From: Clostridiaceae bacterium
Lineage (GTDB): Bacteria; Bacillota; Clostridia; Lachnospirales; Lachnospiraceae
Direction: 5' to 3'
DNA length: 64,000 bases
Assembly (NCBI GenBank): GCA_902362725.1
Contig: CABIXM010000006.1
Coordinates: 124,001-188,000, forward strand
The notes under the pieces are model-generated. The model did no database searches. It was not told the origin of the DNA and worked only from the letters and a program-made list of their open reading frames with translations. Of this stretch, positions 42,404-52,210 are shown piece by piece; position 1 is the stretch's first letter, and each line of letters begins with the position of its first letter. The position numbers and the translations under genes were made by a program.

Positions 42404-44155
42404 TTACTCCAGGCCGTCCAGATCCTCTGCGTCCAGAAGAGCTGCCGCTTTCTTTGCTTTTTTCTTACGAATGACGATAACAGCCACAACAGCTGCAAGG
42501 ACAAGCACCAGCGGAATCAGGACATACCAGATCTTGAAGCCGCCTTGGGACTGGCTGCCATCGTCCATCATTCCGTCGTCCGTCATTCCATCATCATAAT
42601 TCATCATTTCCGTCACATAGAGCTCCATCTCTTTTTCGATGGTTGTTTTTTCTCCGGACTCGTCCTCAAAGGTAATGAGAATTTTCACCTTGCCATCGTC
42701 TGTGGTGGCTGCCGCGCCGCTCAGATACGCGTCCACGGAACCGGTTGCGCCCGGATCGATATTGCCCAGATAGGTGTCGCCGCCGGTGACGGAATCTGCC
42801 TGGAATTTTACAGAAGCATTGTAAAGCTTGGTTTTGCCGATATTATAGAGGCTGAAGGATACATTGGCCTCTCCGCCCACCTCGATGGACTGGGGCGTCA
42901 CCTCGATACTGCTGGTGTCAATCCGTGCCTCCTGGCGCACCGGAATGGATACGCTGGCGGTATTCTCATAAGCGTTGACACTCTCGTCCTCATAATTCAT
43001 CTTTACATTGATGACGTAAGGCTTCTGAGCCAGGTCGGAACGGGCCTCCAGTTCAATGCTGATGTCCTTGTTCGCGCCTGCCGCAATCTTGTCCACGAAT
43101 ACGGTGCTGGATCCTGCAGTGGGCAGGAAGGAAGCCGCCACATAGGTGGTATCGGTGCTCTCGCTGGCTGCCTGGATATCAAATACCATATTCTTTACCG
43201 CGGTAGCCTTGGAGGTGTTCTGCATGTGCAGGGTCAGCGTGAAGGTGTCGCCTGCGTGTACGGTCTCCGGACTGGTGGAAAATCCGGTTACAATGACACG
43301 GGGCGTAGAGGACTTGCCGTCTGCTGAGATTCCTGTGGTTCCCACTACTTTTACATAGGAAGTCAGGGTTACGTTGCTCAGGCTCTTATCATCATTTTCA
43401 AAGGTTACGTTAAAGGAAATGGGCATATAGCCGCTGGGAGCGTCCTTTCTGGTCCGCAGGGTCCAGGTCAGCTCCCGGCGCCGATCCATATCGGATCCGC
43501 CATCGTCGGTGCCAGGCAGGTAATCGATGGTCTGGCTGTAGTTGGACGTCTCAATCTCAAAGGGCCATTTGGCTGCGTCCTCACTGATAGCCGGAGTCAC
43601 AACTGCGTTTTTCACGCCGGTACGTCCCATATTCACCACCGGAAGTACCACGTTGACCTGCTGGCCCGCGTTGGCCACCGGAGTGACCCAGTTACCACCC
43701 ACCATGATGTTATTGTTGGTGGTCGTCGGGGTAGTGTCGGGGGTGTCGCCGCTGTTATCAGGAGTGGCAGATGGTACGAAGGAATCCAGCTTGGCTGTCA
43801 CCTTTGCCAGGTATGCGGTCACCTGCTCTGCTGTTTTCATATTTTCAATGACAATCTTCGCTTTCTTTATCTCTTCCTGCGCCGCGGATTTCTTATCATC
43901 CGGAATGGAAGACTCCAGTGCAGCGTAATAATCGTCCAGCTGCGCTGCGATATTGGTCTTTGCATCCTTCAGGGATTCTGTCGTTTTATCCGGAGACGCA
44001 CTGGGTGATGGCGTAGGAGACGGCGTAGCGGCTCCTCCACCCGTTGCCGGACTTGTCGCCTGCGCCACCATGGGCTGCGCCATTCCCGCTGCCGGAACTG
44101 CCAGCGCGCCGCACATCAGCAGCACCAGTACTTTTTTCATCCACGTATTCTTCAT
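42404..44155 (-). CDS. Secreted, membrane-anchored CARDB-like repeat protein
   Basis: 583 residues. It has a signal peptide with an alanine-rich cleavage region (about 1-35), a Pro/Ser/Thr linker (TPSPTPSPSASPD), and a helical part (about 60-140). Three or so beta-sandwich segments resembling CARDB/COG1361 (about 150-530) contain VHAGDTFTLTLHMQNTSKA and EVGGEANVSFSLYNIG. A helix near 545-565 and the basic KKKAKK tail place it on the outer membrane face. It lies between the ABC ATPase and permease genes, so it may be an accessory subunit. No substrate is known. Confidence 0.75.
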   Translation of the reverse strand: MKNTWMKKVLVLLMCGALAVPAAGMAQPMVAQATSPATGGGAATPSPTPSPSASPDKTTESLKDAKTNIAAQLDDYYAALESSIPDDKKSAAQEEIKKAKIVIENMKTAEQVTAYLAKVTAKLDSFVPSATPDNSGDTPDTTPTTTNNNIMVGGNWVTPVANAGQQVNVVLPVVNMGRTGVKNAVVTPAISEDAAKWPFEIETSNYSQTIDYLPGTDDGGSDMDRRRELTWTLRTRKDAPSGYMPISFNVTFENDDKSLSNVTLTSYVKVVGTTGISADGKSSTPRVIVTGFSTSPETVHAGDTFTLTLHMQNTSKATAVKNMVFDIQAASESTDTTYVAASFLPTAGSSTVFVDKIAAGANKDISIELEARSDLAQKPYVINVKMNYEDESVNAYENTASVSIPVRQEARIDTSSIEVTPQSIEVGGEANVSFSLYNIGKTKLYNASVKFQADSVTGGDTYLGNIDPGATGSVDAYLSGAAATTDDGKVKILITFEDESGEKTTIEKEMELYVTEMMNYDDGMTDDGMMDDGSQSQGGFKIWYVLIPLVLVLAAVVAVIVIRKKKAKKAAALLDAEDLDGLE

Positions 44156-44160
44156 TTTTC

Positions 44161-44889
44161 TTATTCCCCCTCTATCTGCTCTGATTTATTTCGGTTGTCT
44201 TCTATCTTCACAATCTTACCGTCTATAATATGGAAAATCCGGTCCGCGAAGCTGGCCAGATGATTGTCGTGGGTTACCATGACCAGTGTCTGGTTCCGCT
44301 CCCGCACAATCTTCTGCATCAGCCGCATGACCTCTGCCGATGTATTGGAATCCAGATTTCCCGTAGGCTCATCCGCAAAGATAATCTCCGGATCCAGTAC
44401 CAACGCCCTGGCCACGCCCACACGCTGCTGCTGACCGCCCGACATCTCGTTGGGGCGATGATCCTTGTGCTTGGACAGTCCTACCAGATCCAGCATCTTA
44501 TCTGCCTTCGCCATCCGTTCCTTCTTCGGAATCCCACGGAACATCAACGGCAGCGCCACATTTTCCACCGCGTCCATGGTTCCCAGCAGATTAAAGGACT
44601 GAAAAATAAAGCCCACATGCTCCCGCCGGAACTTTACCAGCTGATTCTCATTCATTTTTTCTAAATGCTGTCCTGCAATGACAATCTCGCCCTTGGTGGG
44701 CTTCTCCAGACCCGCCAGCATATTCAGCATCGTTGACTTACCGGAACCGGAGGTTCCCACAATGGAACAAAACTCGCCCCGGTAGATGGTCAAATTCACA
44801 CCGTTCAGCGCCCGTACCTTGTTCTCGCCGACCCGGTAGATCTTGTACAGATTCTTTACCTGAATCACAGGTTCTCTTTTCTGCGCCAT
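44161..44889 (-). CDS. MacB/LolD-type ABC transporter ATP-binding protein
   Basis: 242 residues. Walker A is VGTSGSGKSTMLN, the Q-loop FQSFNLLGTMD, the signature NEMSGGQQQRVGVARAL, Walker B EIIFADEPTGNLD and the switch His VMVTHDNH. It powers the MacB-like permease encoded two genes downstream. GAGAGAG precedes the ATG, and a TATACT -10 at 44964-44959 lies upstream with a poor -35. It is the first gene of the four-gene operon. Confidence 0.93.
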   Translation of the reverse strand: MAQKREPVIQVKNLYKIYRVGENKVRALNGVNLTIYRGEFCSIVGTSGSGKSTMLNMLAGLEKPTKGEIVIAGQHLEKMNENQLVKFRREHVGFIFQSFNLLGTMDAVENVALPLMFRGIPKKERMAKADKMLDLVGLSKHKDHRPNEMSGGQQQRVGVARALVLDPEIIFADEPTGNLDSNTSAEVMRLMQKIVRERNQTLVMVTHDNHLASFADRIFHIIDGKIVKIEDNRNKSEQIEGE

Positions 44890-45023
44890 GCTCTCTCTCC
44901 TGTGCGCGCAGCCCGGCTATTTTCCCGCCGACTGCCATATCTAGTGTTATATATGTTCAGTATAGCACAGAGATATACGAAAAACTATTTAATTAATTCT
45001 TAATTTGCCTAAATCCGGGCCGT

Positions 45024-45060
45024 CAAAAACCCCCGGAAACCGCTGTCCGGTTCCGGGGGC
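45024..45060 (-). terminator. glyA terminator
   Basis: On the minus strand CCCCCGGAACCGG pairs with CGGTTTCCGGGGG with a one-base bulge, followed by TTTTTG. It lies about 25 bases after the glyA stop. Confidence 0.8.
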
Positions 45061-45083
45061 ACACATTGTTTTCTCTGTATTTT

Positions 45084-46325
45084 TTACATATCCAGCGGAT
45101 ATTTGTCTGTCAGGCTCTTAACCAGGGTCTTCGCCTTTTCTGTGGCGCTTTCTCCCTCTTTGATCATCAGGGCTACCGCCTCGGCGATGGTCTCCATATC
45201 CTCTTCCTTCAGCCCTCTGGCTGTAACTGCCGGAGTTCCGATCCGGACGCCGCTGGTCACAAACGCGGACTTGGGATCGTTGGGAATGGTGTTCTTATTG
45301 GCTGTGATGTTGGCTCCATCCAGCAGATTTTCCACCTCTTTACCGGTCAGATCAAAGGGCGTCAGATCCAGCAGCATCAGATGGTTGTCCGTACCACCTG
45401 ACACAATCTTGATTCCCCGATCCATCAGTCCCTTGCAGAGCGCCTGGGCGTTCTTCACAATCTGCTGCTGATATTCTTTATATTCAGGCTGCAGCGCCTC
45501 CTGGAAGCAGACTGCCTTGGCTGCAATCACATGCATCAGCGGGCCGCCCTGGATTCCCGGAAATACGGCCTTATTGAAATTAAACTGCTTCGCCGTCTCC
45601 GCGTCGGAGAGAATCATGCCGCCTCTCGGTCCCCGTAAGGTCTTGTGTGTGGTGGTTGTCGTCACATGGGCATAGGGAATCGGGCTCGGATGCACGCCTG
45701 CAGCCACCAGTCCCGCGATGTGCGCCATGTCTACCATCAGGTAAGCACCCACCTCATCGGCAATCTCCCGGAACCGTTTGAAATCAATGGTTCTCGCGTA
45801 GGCGCTGGCTCCTGCGATAATCATTTTCGGTCTGCATTCCTTCGCAATTCGGAGAATCTCGTCATAGTCCAGCACGCCGTCATCGTTGACTCCGTAAGGT
45901 ACCACATGAAAATAGGTGCCGGAGAAATTGGCGGGGCTTCCGTGAGTCAGATGTCCGCCGTGGGCCAGGTTCTGTCCCATAATCGTATCTCCCGGCTTCA
46001 GCATGGCGAACTGCACTGCCATATTGGCCTGGGCGCCGGAGTGGGGCTGTACATTCACGTACTCGCAGCCGAACAGCTTCTTTGCCCGCTCGATTGCCAG
46101 ACGCTCTACCTCGTCTACACATTCGCAGCCGCCGTAATAACGCTTTCCCGGATATCCTTCCGCATATTTATTGGTCAACGGGCTTCCCATGGCTGCCATG
46201 ACTGCCTTGGATACCCAGTTCTCTGATGCAATTAACTCAATGTGGCTGTTCTGGCGGGACATTTCTGCCTCGATGGCTGCCGCCACTTCCCTGTCCACTG
46301 CCTTCACTTCATCCAATGAATACAT
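45084..46325 (-). CDS. glyA: Serine hydroxymethyltransferase
   Basis: 413 residues from ATG at 46325, with GAGGAGGA six bases upstream; the open frame extends 108 bases further without a comparable site. Fold type I PLP enzyme: [30 protein letters not shown], and [15 protein letters not shown] with the PLP lysine. It converts serine and tetrahydrofolate to glycine and methylene-tetrahydrofolate, feeding ThyA. The leader of about 70 bases is too short for a tandem glycine riboswitch. Confidence 0.96.
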   Translation of the reverse strand: MYSLDEVKAVDREVAAAIEAEMSRQNSHIELIASENWVSKAVMAAMGSPLTNKYAEGYPGKRYYGGCECVDEVERLAIERAKKLFGCEYVNVQPHSGAQANMAVQFAMLKPGDTIMGQNLAHGGHLTHGSPANFSGTYFHVVPYGVNDDGVLDYDEILRIAKECRPKMIIAGASAYARTIDFKRFREIADEVGAYLMVDMAHIAGLVAAGVHPSPIPYAHVTTTTTHKTLRGPRGGMILSDAETAKQFNFNKAVFPGIQGGPLMHVIAAKAVCFQEALQPEYKEYQQQIVKNAQALCKGLMDRGIKIVSGGTDNHLMLLDLTPFDLTGKEVENLLDGANITANKNTIPNDPKSAFVTSGVRIGTPAVTARGLKEEDMETIAEAVALMIKEGESATEKAKTLVKSLTDKYPLDM

Positions 46326-46404
46326 TGTAAGATCCTCCTCGTTTTCCGGCGCTTTAACGTTGATTGTCTTTCTCTCGCGCACATTTGTCTTTTTTGTTTG
46401 CTCT

Positions 46405-46433
46405 ATTATATTAAAGCGCTCCGGAAAAAGCAA
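46405..46433 (-). promoter_or_regulatory. glyA promoter
   Basis: On the minus strand, TTGCTT (46433-46428), a 17-bp spacer and TATAAT (46410-46405). Confidence 0.6.
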
Positions 46434-46479
46434 GTACTTTTTTGCAAAATATTATAGTTCGTATATTCGTCAACCCGTC

Positions 46480-46527
46480 TGTCGATGTCAGATAACTTTA
46501 TGTCTATTTATGTCGATCCTTGTCTAT
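46480..46527 (+). promoter_or_regulatory. Four phased 0A-like boxes (TGTCKAT)
   Basis: TGTCGAT (46480), TGTCTAT (46501), TGTCGAT (46511) and TGTCTAT (46521) lie 21, 10 and 10 bp apart, all on one helix face. The Spo0A box consensus is TGTCGAA, and Spo0A dimers bind tandem boxes 10 bp apart. The array precedes the Spo0A-domain gene; a TATAAT at 46565-46570 could be its -10, without a good -35. Confidence 0.5.
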
Positions 46528-46621
46528 TTCTCCGAATATACTACCCATTCCGACACTTTCTCATTATAATCTACTGCAAACAAATCTTTTTGTTTTACTT
46601 TTTTCGAGGGGAGTTTTACAT

Positions 46622-46984
46622 ATGAAACAGAAAATCCAGGTTTTGCTGAATACCACCGGAGTTTTCAGTCACTATTGCGGGTACCGCTATTTTATCCGCG
46701 CGGTGGAGCTGGCCCTTGAGGACCCTACGAGGCTCCAGTGTATTCACAAAGAAATCTACGTCACCGTAGCATCCGAGTTCTCTACGACTGTCAGCAGCGT
46801 AGAACGCAACATCCGAACCGTCCGGGACGTCATGATGCGTAACGGCGGCCACCACCTTCTCGTGGAAATGACCGGCTGTCCGGCCTGGGAAGATAAGACG
46901 CCTTATCCCAAAGACCTCATCGCCATTTTCTGCGAATATCTGCTCAACCGCTACCCGCTGATCTCCGCAATGCAGGTGACGTAA
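46622..46984 (+). CDS. Stand-alone Spo0A C-terminal-domain DNA-binding protein
   Basis: 120 residues from ATG at 46622, with GAGGGGAG 9 bases upstream. The sequence aligns by eye with the sigma-dependent effector domain of Spo0A: GYRYFIRAVELALEDPT, KEIYVTVASEFST and SSVERNIRTVRDVMMRNGG, the recognition-helix region. There is no N-terminal receiver domain, so it cannot be activated by the usual phosphorelay. It may act as a constitutive or competing regulator of 0A boxes. A terminator follows. The family assignment is firm; the target is inferred. Confidence 0.85.
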   Translation: MKQKIQVLLNTTGVFSHYCGYRYFIRAVELALEDPTRLQCIHKEIYVTVASEFSTTVSSVERNIRTVRDVMMRNGGHHLLVEMTGCPAWEDKTPYPKDLIAIFCEYLLNRYPLISAMQVT

Positions 46985-46990
46985 GTACGG

Positions 46991-47035
46991 CAAAGCCCCG
47001 GCTGCTTCCCTGGGATGGGAAGGGTCGGGGCTTTG
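46991..47035. terminator. Bidirectional terminator between Spo0A-like gene and polysaccharide operon
   Basis: CAAAGCCCCG and CGGGGCTTTG form a 10-bp stem with an inner TTCCC/GGGAA pairing. A T-rich stretch follows on the plus side. Confidence 0.75.
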
Positions 47036-47039
47036 GCTG

Positions 47040-48077
47040 TTATTTTATAATTTCTTTATACAATTGTCGATATCGTTTCCGAAAAAGCTCCGGACTCAAC
47101 TCCTTCTGGGCTTTCCGGGCCGTCTCATCATACCGGCAGGGTTCCTTAAGGGCTTTCTCCAGACATACCGCCAGCGCTGTCGGATTTTCACTCTCAAAGG
47201 AATACCCTACATGCTGCTGCCGAATCAGACTGCCCAGACTGCCATGATCCGGTCCCACAATGGTTTTTCCCAGATAAATGCCTTCGCACATGGGGCCGCT
47301 TGCTCCGTCAAACACCTTTCGATAGGGCAACACAATGATATCCGCCTCTGTCAGATACCCAAGGACCTCTTTCTCTGTCAAAAATCGCAAAATCAGCTCC
47401 GTCTCGTCCCGATATCCAGCCGTCTCCCGCTCTATATAGGCCCGGTCAAAATCCTCTTCCTTCCCGGCCACAACTAGGTGAAACGGTGTCTTCACCATTT
47501 TCAACGCTGCCAGCAGAATATCCAGTCCCTTATCCTGTCTCGTTCCTCCCAAAGACAGCAGCACGGGCGGCATATGACGGTACACACCGCTCTCCTGCAT
47601 CTCTGTCTTCAGGAAACAGGGATACGAAATCCAGCGGGTATTTTCACAGCCATACTGCTCGACCGTCCGCCGTATCTCCTCCGTATGGAATACCCCGGCC
47701 GCCGCTTTCTTCAGCATCCGTCTCATACTGATTTCCCGGGCCTTTCCCGGAAACAGATGATGATACGTAATTACGATTTTACTTTTTCCAAAGCCGCCCA
47801 GTCCCAGGCCAAAATAGCGCATCATGGTATCTCCATCCAGGAAATGAACCACATCCGGTTTTTCATGCTTCGCTATCCGGTGTAGCTCCTTCATCCAGCT
47901 TCGGTAATCTCCTGGACAGCGAATCGAACGGACAGGCAGACGGATACATCTTCCCTCCACCTGCTCCTGTCCTTCCGGCAGCACTGCAAAGCTTTCCTCT
48001 GGCTCAATGCGCAGCAGATGATTTACATAAATCAGATGATGGCCGCCCACACTGGTATCCACATACATGATTTTCAT
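47040..48077 (-). CDS. Glycosyltransferase (GT-B, family 1/4-like), last gene of operon
   Basis: 345 residues. N-terminal TSVGGHHLIYVNHLL is an unusual GGHH acceptor-side loop. The C-terminal Rossmann domain has VLLSLGGTRQDKGLDILLAAL and the GT4 E-x7-E region, IIVLPYRKVFDGASGPMCEGIY. It transfers a sugar from a nucleotide donor to a lipid-linked repeat unit in the cytoplasm. AGGAGAGA precedes the ATG. It is the last gene before the terminator. Specificity unknown. Confidence 0.8.
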   Translation of the reverse strand: MKIMYVDTSVGGHHLIYVNHLLRIEPEESFAVLPEGQEQVEGRCIRLPVRSIRCPGDYRSWMKELHRIAKHEKPDVVHFLDGDTMMRYFGLGLGGFGKSKIVITYHHLFPGKAREISMRRMLKKAAAGVFHTEEIRRTVEQYGCENTRWISYPCFLKTEMQESGVYRHMPPVLLSLGGTRQDKGLDILLAALKMVKTPFHLVVAGKEEDFDRAYIERETAGYRDETELILRFLTEKEVLGYLTEADIIVLPYRKVFDGASGPMCEGIYLGKTIVGPDHGSLGSLIRQQHVGYSFESENPTALAVCLEKALKEPCRYDETARKAQKELSPELFRKRYRQLYKEIIK

Positions 48078-48080
48078 GAA

Positions 48081-49319
48081 TCAATCTCTCCTGAATATAT
48101 CTCTCGTATAAACCTTTTCCCTCACATCGTCCAGCTGACTGTCATATCGGTTGGCCAGAATGGTATCACACTCTCGCTTGAATCCTTCCAGATCATGAGT
48201 TACCCTGCTGCCAAAAAAGGTATTGGTGTCATCCAGCGTCGGCTCGTAGATCACGACTTCGGCTCCCTTGGCCTTGATCCGCTTCATGACCCCCTGAATA
48301 CTGCTCTGCCGGAAATTGTCACTGTTGGCCTTCATGGTCAGACGATAGACACCCACCGTAACCTTCTTTTCCTTCCGGCCATCATACGTATTATTATCAC
48401 CATAGGCATAGTATCCGGCCTGGCGCAGAACCCGATCCGCGATAAAATCCTTTCTCGTCCGATTGGACTCCACGATGGCTTCAATCAGATTTTCCGGCAC
48501 ATCCGCATAGTTGGCCAACAACTGCTTTGTATCCTTGGGCAGACAGTAACCACCATACCCGAAGGACGGATTGTTGTAATAATTTCCGATTCTCGGATCC
48601 AGGCACACGCCCTCGATAATCTGTCGAGTATTCAATCCCCGCATCTCCGCGTAAGTATCCAGCTCATTAAAAAATGAAATACGAAGCGCCAGATAGGTAT
48701 TAGCAAAAAGCTTCACGGCCTCCGCCTCTGTATAAGCCGTCAGCAGCACGTCGATCTCTTCCTTCAGCGCGCCCTCCTTCAGAAGCTCCGCAAAGGTACG
48801 GGCCGCCTGTGTCAGATCCGGATTTTCCAGATCCGTTCCCACGATAATCCGGGATGGATAAAGGTTATCATACAGAGCCTTTCCTTCCCGCAGAAATTCC
48901 GGGGAAAAAAGCAGATTTTTTATCTGATACTTTTCCCGGACACTTTTCGTATATCCCACCGGAACCGTGGATTTGATCACAATCACGGCTTCCGGATTCA
49001 CCTTCAGCACCAGTTCGATCACCGCTTCTACCGCAGAGGTATCAAAATAATTCTTTTCCGCATTGTAGTTGGTCGGCGCTGCCACAATCACATACTCTGC
49101 GTCCCGGTAAGCCGCCTCTCCGTCTGTGGTGGCGGACAGCTGTAATTCCTTTTCCGCCAGATACCGTTCGATCTCCGGATCCGCGATGGGAGACCGCCTG
49201 CGATTCAGCATGGCCACCCGTTCCTCCAGGATATCCACAGCCGTCACCTGATGATGCTGGGACAAAAGGACTGCATTGGCCAGTCCCACATAGCCCATTC
49301 CCGCTACCGCTATTTTCAT
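48081..49319 (-). CDS. ugd: UDP-glucose/GDP-mannose dehydrogenase family (likely UDP-glucose 6-dehydrogenase)
   Basis: 412 residues. NAD-binding [12 protein letters not shown] at the N-terminus, STVPVGYTK in the middle, and the catalytic-thiol motif [10 protein letters not shown] (Cys about 262) are present, with the conserved [11 protein letters not shown] segment. It oxidises UDP-glucose to UDP-glucuronate, which suggests an acidic sugar in the polysaccharide. A UDP-N-acetyl-mannosamine dehydrogenase role is less likely from the short length. AAGGAGG precedes the ATG. Confidence 0.88.
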   Translation of the reverse strand: MKIAVAGMGYVGLANAVLLSQHHQVTAVDILEERVAMLNRRRSPIADPEIERYLAEKELQLSATTDGEAAYRDAEYVIVAAPTNYNAEKNYFDTSAVEAVIELVLKVNPEAVIVIKSTVPVGYTKSVREKYQIKNLLFSPEFLREGKALYDNLYPSRIIVGTDLENPDLTQAARTFAELLKEGALKEEIDVLLTAYTEAEAVKLFANTYLALRISFFNELDTYAEMRGLNTRQIIEGVCLDPRIGNYYNNPSFGYGGYCLPKDTKQLLANYADVPENLIEAIVESNRTRKDFIADRVLRQAGYYAYGDNNTYDGRKEKKVTVGVYRLTMKANSDNFRQSSIQGVMKRIKAKGAEVVIYEPTLDDTNTFFGSRVTHDLEGFKRECDTILANRYDSQLDDVREKVYTRDIFRRD

Positions 49320-49322
49320 GCT

Positions 49323-50429
49323 CTATTCCTCCTTACGGCTCCTGACCAGCTTCTGTATCTTCTCTGCACTACTCTCCCAGGTAAATTCCTTCCGGATACG
49401 CTCCGCCGCCCGCTGCCCGATCTCCGGTGCGATACCCCCGGCGATGATGCGTCCCATTTCCTCCTCAGAATTGCAGAGATATCCGGATACGCCATTTTCC
49501 ACGATCTGCTCCGGTCCCGGCGCTCTGCGGGCCACCACCGGACAGCCCTGATACATGGCTTCCAAAATACTCATGCCAAAAATTTCATGGGTATTAAAGT
49601 TTACATAACAATCACTTGCCGCATAATATTGATACATCTGCGTATTCGGAATCCGGTCAAAATAAAAAATATTATCCGCATTCCCGCTCTTTTGGATTCT
49701 CTCTTTCAGCTCCTCCCGAAGCCCGCCGTCCCCGATAATGGCCAGCGCGTATGAGCTTCCCAGTCTCTCCAGAAGCTCCAGGGCGGCAAAGGGACGTTTA
49801 TAGCTCTCCAGTCGTCCCACGAAAAGCAGCAGTTTTTTATCTGTGGGAAGACCAAGCATTCTGCGCAGCTCGTCCTTTCCCACCTCCGCAGTCTGTATCA
49901 CAGAGGTATCCAGCCCCACCGGAACCACCTGAACTCCGCTCACTCCGCTCTTTTCCATCGCTTTTCGGACCGCCTCCGTCTTTCCGATGGTCAGCATTTT
50001 CCGGAACATCCGGATATTCCGCCTGGATATCAGATTCATCAGCTGCTTTTTCAGCCCATTTTCCGTATCACTGTATACCGTTCCGATATAATGATAGCAG
50101 AAAATTCCATGCTTTTCACAAAAGCGCACGACAGTCGGTGCATACATCTGATTATCACTGTCCAGATGAACCACGTCGATCTTCCGCTCTGTCAGAAAAT
50201 CCAGATTGTAAAAACCGTGTACTCCCAGTGCCCGGCAGGCCTTGTGCAGGATGGTGATTCCTTCTTCCGGGCTTTCCTCCCAGTCCGGATTTCCACTCTT
50301 ATCTGGGTATACAATCGTCACCTGCATGCCCGACTTTTTCAACGCCCTGGCCAGACCCAGCTCCTGGCTGTTATAGAAGCCCAGTTTCCCGGAACCGCCG
50401 CAATATAATTCCAAAATCGCCCAGTTCAT
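49323..50429 (-). CDS. Family 4 glycosyltransferase
   Basis: 368 residues, GT-B fold. The N-terminal GGSGKLGFYNSQELGLARALKK is the acceptor-domain loop. The C-terminal half has LLLFVGRLESYKRPFAALE and YFDRIPNTQMYQYYAASD, then EIFGMSILEAMYQGCPVVA, the E-x7-E catalytic motif of GT4 enzymes. It lies between ugd and the GT8-like gene with no gap at the start. Donor and acceptor unknown. Confidence 0.85.
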   Translation of the reverse strand: MNWAILELYCGGSGKLGFYNSQELGLARALKKSGMQVTIVYPDKSGNPDWEESPEEGITILHKACRALGVHGFYNLDFLTERKIDVVHLDSDNQMYAPTVVRFCEKHGIFCYHYIGTVYSDTENGLKKQLMNLISRRNIRMFRKMLTIGKTEAVRKAMEKSGVSGVQVVPVGLDTSVIQTAEVGKDELRRMLGLPTDKKLLLFVGRLESYKRPFAALELLERLGSSYALAIIGDGGLREELKERIQKSGNADNIFYFDRIPNTQMYQYYAASDCYVNFNTHEIFGMSILEAMYQGCPVVARRAPGPEQIVENGVSGYLCNSEEEMGRIIAGGIAPEIGQRAAERIRKEFTWESSAEKIQKLVRSRKEE

Positions 50430-51461
50430 TTATTTTCCATCCTTCTCCACATAGCTGTCCAGCCTGTCCAGGTCAATGATATCCGAAAGAGACTGTATCT
50501 TAAAGGCCGCAAAATGCCGCTGTAAAAAGCCCACCAGCACATTACTGGAACGCTGCAGCTTCTTTGGCTCAAAAGACAGACCATACTTTTCTTCCAGCAT
50601 TCTCCGAATCGCTTCCGTTTCCTTCAGATAAGGGATATAAATCCGGTATTTCAGCTTCTTGTTTTTTGTCTGGGACTTGATATTGACCCGGCGTCCCGGC
50701 ATATAACGCAGGTTCTGGAAATGATAAAAGACTAGGGGGAATTTCTCTCCCGACTTTCCGTCTTCCATCATAAGCTTCCCGTTCTCCGCGCCGCAGAACC
50801 TATACTGTTCCAGATTCCAGGGAGCCACACCACCACCCAGGTGCTGAAGCTCCCAGACTCCCGGGAACTTCTCCGGCCAGCCGTTCAAATATTTCTGATC
50901 GCCCATCCGATCCGGCTCCGGGATGTCAAAGCACCATTCCATGCACTTTTCCTTCCACCAGGTCAGTACCCGACGTCCGTTCTCCGTCTGCCGGAAATAG
51001 TTAAACTGTACGCAGTACCGACCGTTGCGCTCCTCCAACTTCCGGCCATAGTCATTATCCTTAAAACGATGGGGCACAATCACCACATCGGCCTTCTCCG
51101 CCTCTATTTCCTGAAACAGCAATGCCGGATCCGCATAAAAATACAAATCGGAATCCAGATACGTACAGCTGTCCACCGGATAATGATCCAGCACATATTC
51201 AATAATAACAGATGTACAGGTCCAACAGTACTCCGCCCGGGAACGCTCTTTTTTCAGCTTTAGCAGCTCCTCCGTCTCAAAATCCGAATGGTGCAGCACC
51301 ACCAGATGAGGGAGAGTCATTCCGTCCAGAATCGCTTTCGCTTTGTCATCAAAGCAGAATACATACAGGGTAAAATCCTCCGTCACTTTGCTCAGGGAGC
51401 GGTACAGAGCCAGTCCCTTGTCCAGATAGTAGCTGTCAAATAAGGTACAGAAATTCATCAT
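50430..51461 (-). CDS. GT8-like / nucleotide-diphospho-sugar glycosyltransferase
   Basis: 343 residues from ATG at 51461, whose ATGA overlaps the upstream stop; GAGAGGAAA is adjacent, and a second ATG follows at once. MNFCTLFDSYYLDKGLALYRSL at the start and TYLDSDLYFYADP with a DxD metal-binding motif are typical of GT-A enzymes such as GT8. The later HLGGGVAPWNL segment supports this. It is translationally coupled to the WecG-like gene. Sugar unknown. Confidence 0.75.
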   Translation of the reverse strand: MMNFCTLFDSYYLDKGLALYRSLSKVTEDFTLYVFCFDDKAKAILDGMTLPHLVVLHHSDFETEELLKLKKERSRAEYCWTCTSVIIEYVLDHYPVDSCTYLDSDLYFYADPALLFQEIEAEKADVVIVPHRFKDNDYGRKLEERNGRYCVQFNYFRQTENGRRVLTWWKEKCMEWCFDIPEPDRMGDQKYLNGWPEKFPGVWELQHLGGGVAPWNLEQYRFCGAENGKLMMEDGKSGEKFPLVFYHFQNLRYMPGRRVNIKSQTKNKKLKYRIYIPYLKETEAIRRMLEEKYGLSFEPKKLQRSSNVLVGFLQRHFAAFKIQSLSDIIDLDRLDSYVEKDGK

Positions 51462-52195
51462 TTTCCTCTCGCAATCAACCAAAGAAATTTGGTATTCGTA
51501 ATAAGATAACGCTTGAACAGGCGCTTCGGATCCTGCAGTAACCGATAGAACCATTCTAGGCTCAGCTTCTGCATCCACATGGGCGCCCGCTTAATATTGC
51601 CAGCAAAATAATCAAAGCCGGCTCCCACGCCTATCATAAGCCCCTGCACACGCCCTTCATGGGTCGCCATCCAACGCTCCTGCTTGGGCGCGCCAAGGCC
51701 TATCCAGACAAAATCAGCGCCGGATGCATTGATCCGCTCTACCGCCGCCTCATCTTCCTCCGGCGTCAGTGCCCGAAAGGGCGGCGATTCCAGGCCAGCG
51801 ATATCCAGTCCGTAGGTCTCTCCGAGCTTCTCCTCCAGCAGCTTCAGCGTCTCCGGCGTACTGCCGTAGAAATAATGCCGGTATCCATATTCCCGGGAGC
51901 ATTTAAAAATCTCCTGCATCAAATCCGGCCCGGTCACACGGTCCGCCCCCGCAAATCCCCGCTTCCTGCATACCACAGAAAGCGGCTTCCCATCAGGCAG
52001 CGCCAGCGCCGCTCCATTCTGCACCTTCCGATAGCTCTCCTCCTCGTAGCTCATGACAGTTGTATGAACATTAGAGATGCAGATATATTTTCCCCGCAGG
52101 GCAGATAAATTTTCACGAATATAGTTGAGGGCCGTTTTCATATCGACGGCCGCGATGTGTACGCCCAGGATTGGGCAGAGGGGTGGGGTGGTCAT
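51458..52195 (-). CDS. WecG/TagA/CpsF-family glycosyltransferase (GT26)
   Basis: 245 residues. The family pattern is clear: ALALPDGKPLSVVCRKRG with the catalytic Asp, HYFYGSTPETLKLLEEKLG, VWIGLGAPKQERWM and GVGAGFDYFAGNIKRAP. Members add ManNAc or ManNAcA to the lipid-linked first sugar, so it probably adds the second residue of the repeat unit. It lies just downstream of the flippase gene with a 15-bp gap. Confidence 0.9.
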   Translation of the reverse strand: MTTPPLCPILGVHIAAVDMKTALNYIRENLSALRGKYICISNVHTTVMSYEEESYRKVQNGAALALPDGKPLSVVCRKRGFAGADRVTGPDLMQEIFKCSREYGYRHYFYGSTPETLKLLEEKLGETYGLDIAGLESPPFRALTPEEDEAAVERINASGADFVWIGLGAPKQERWMATHEGRVQGLMIGVGAGFDYFAGNIKRAPMWMQKLSLEWFYRLLQDPKRLFKRYLITNTKFLWLIARGK

Positions 52196-52210
52196 GGGTG
52201 CGCCTTTCTC

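Noticed and set aside
46326..46400. Glycine riboswitch before glyA
   Set aside because: The leader is about 70 bases, too short, and lacks the paired aptamer cores.
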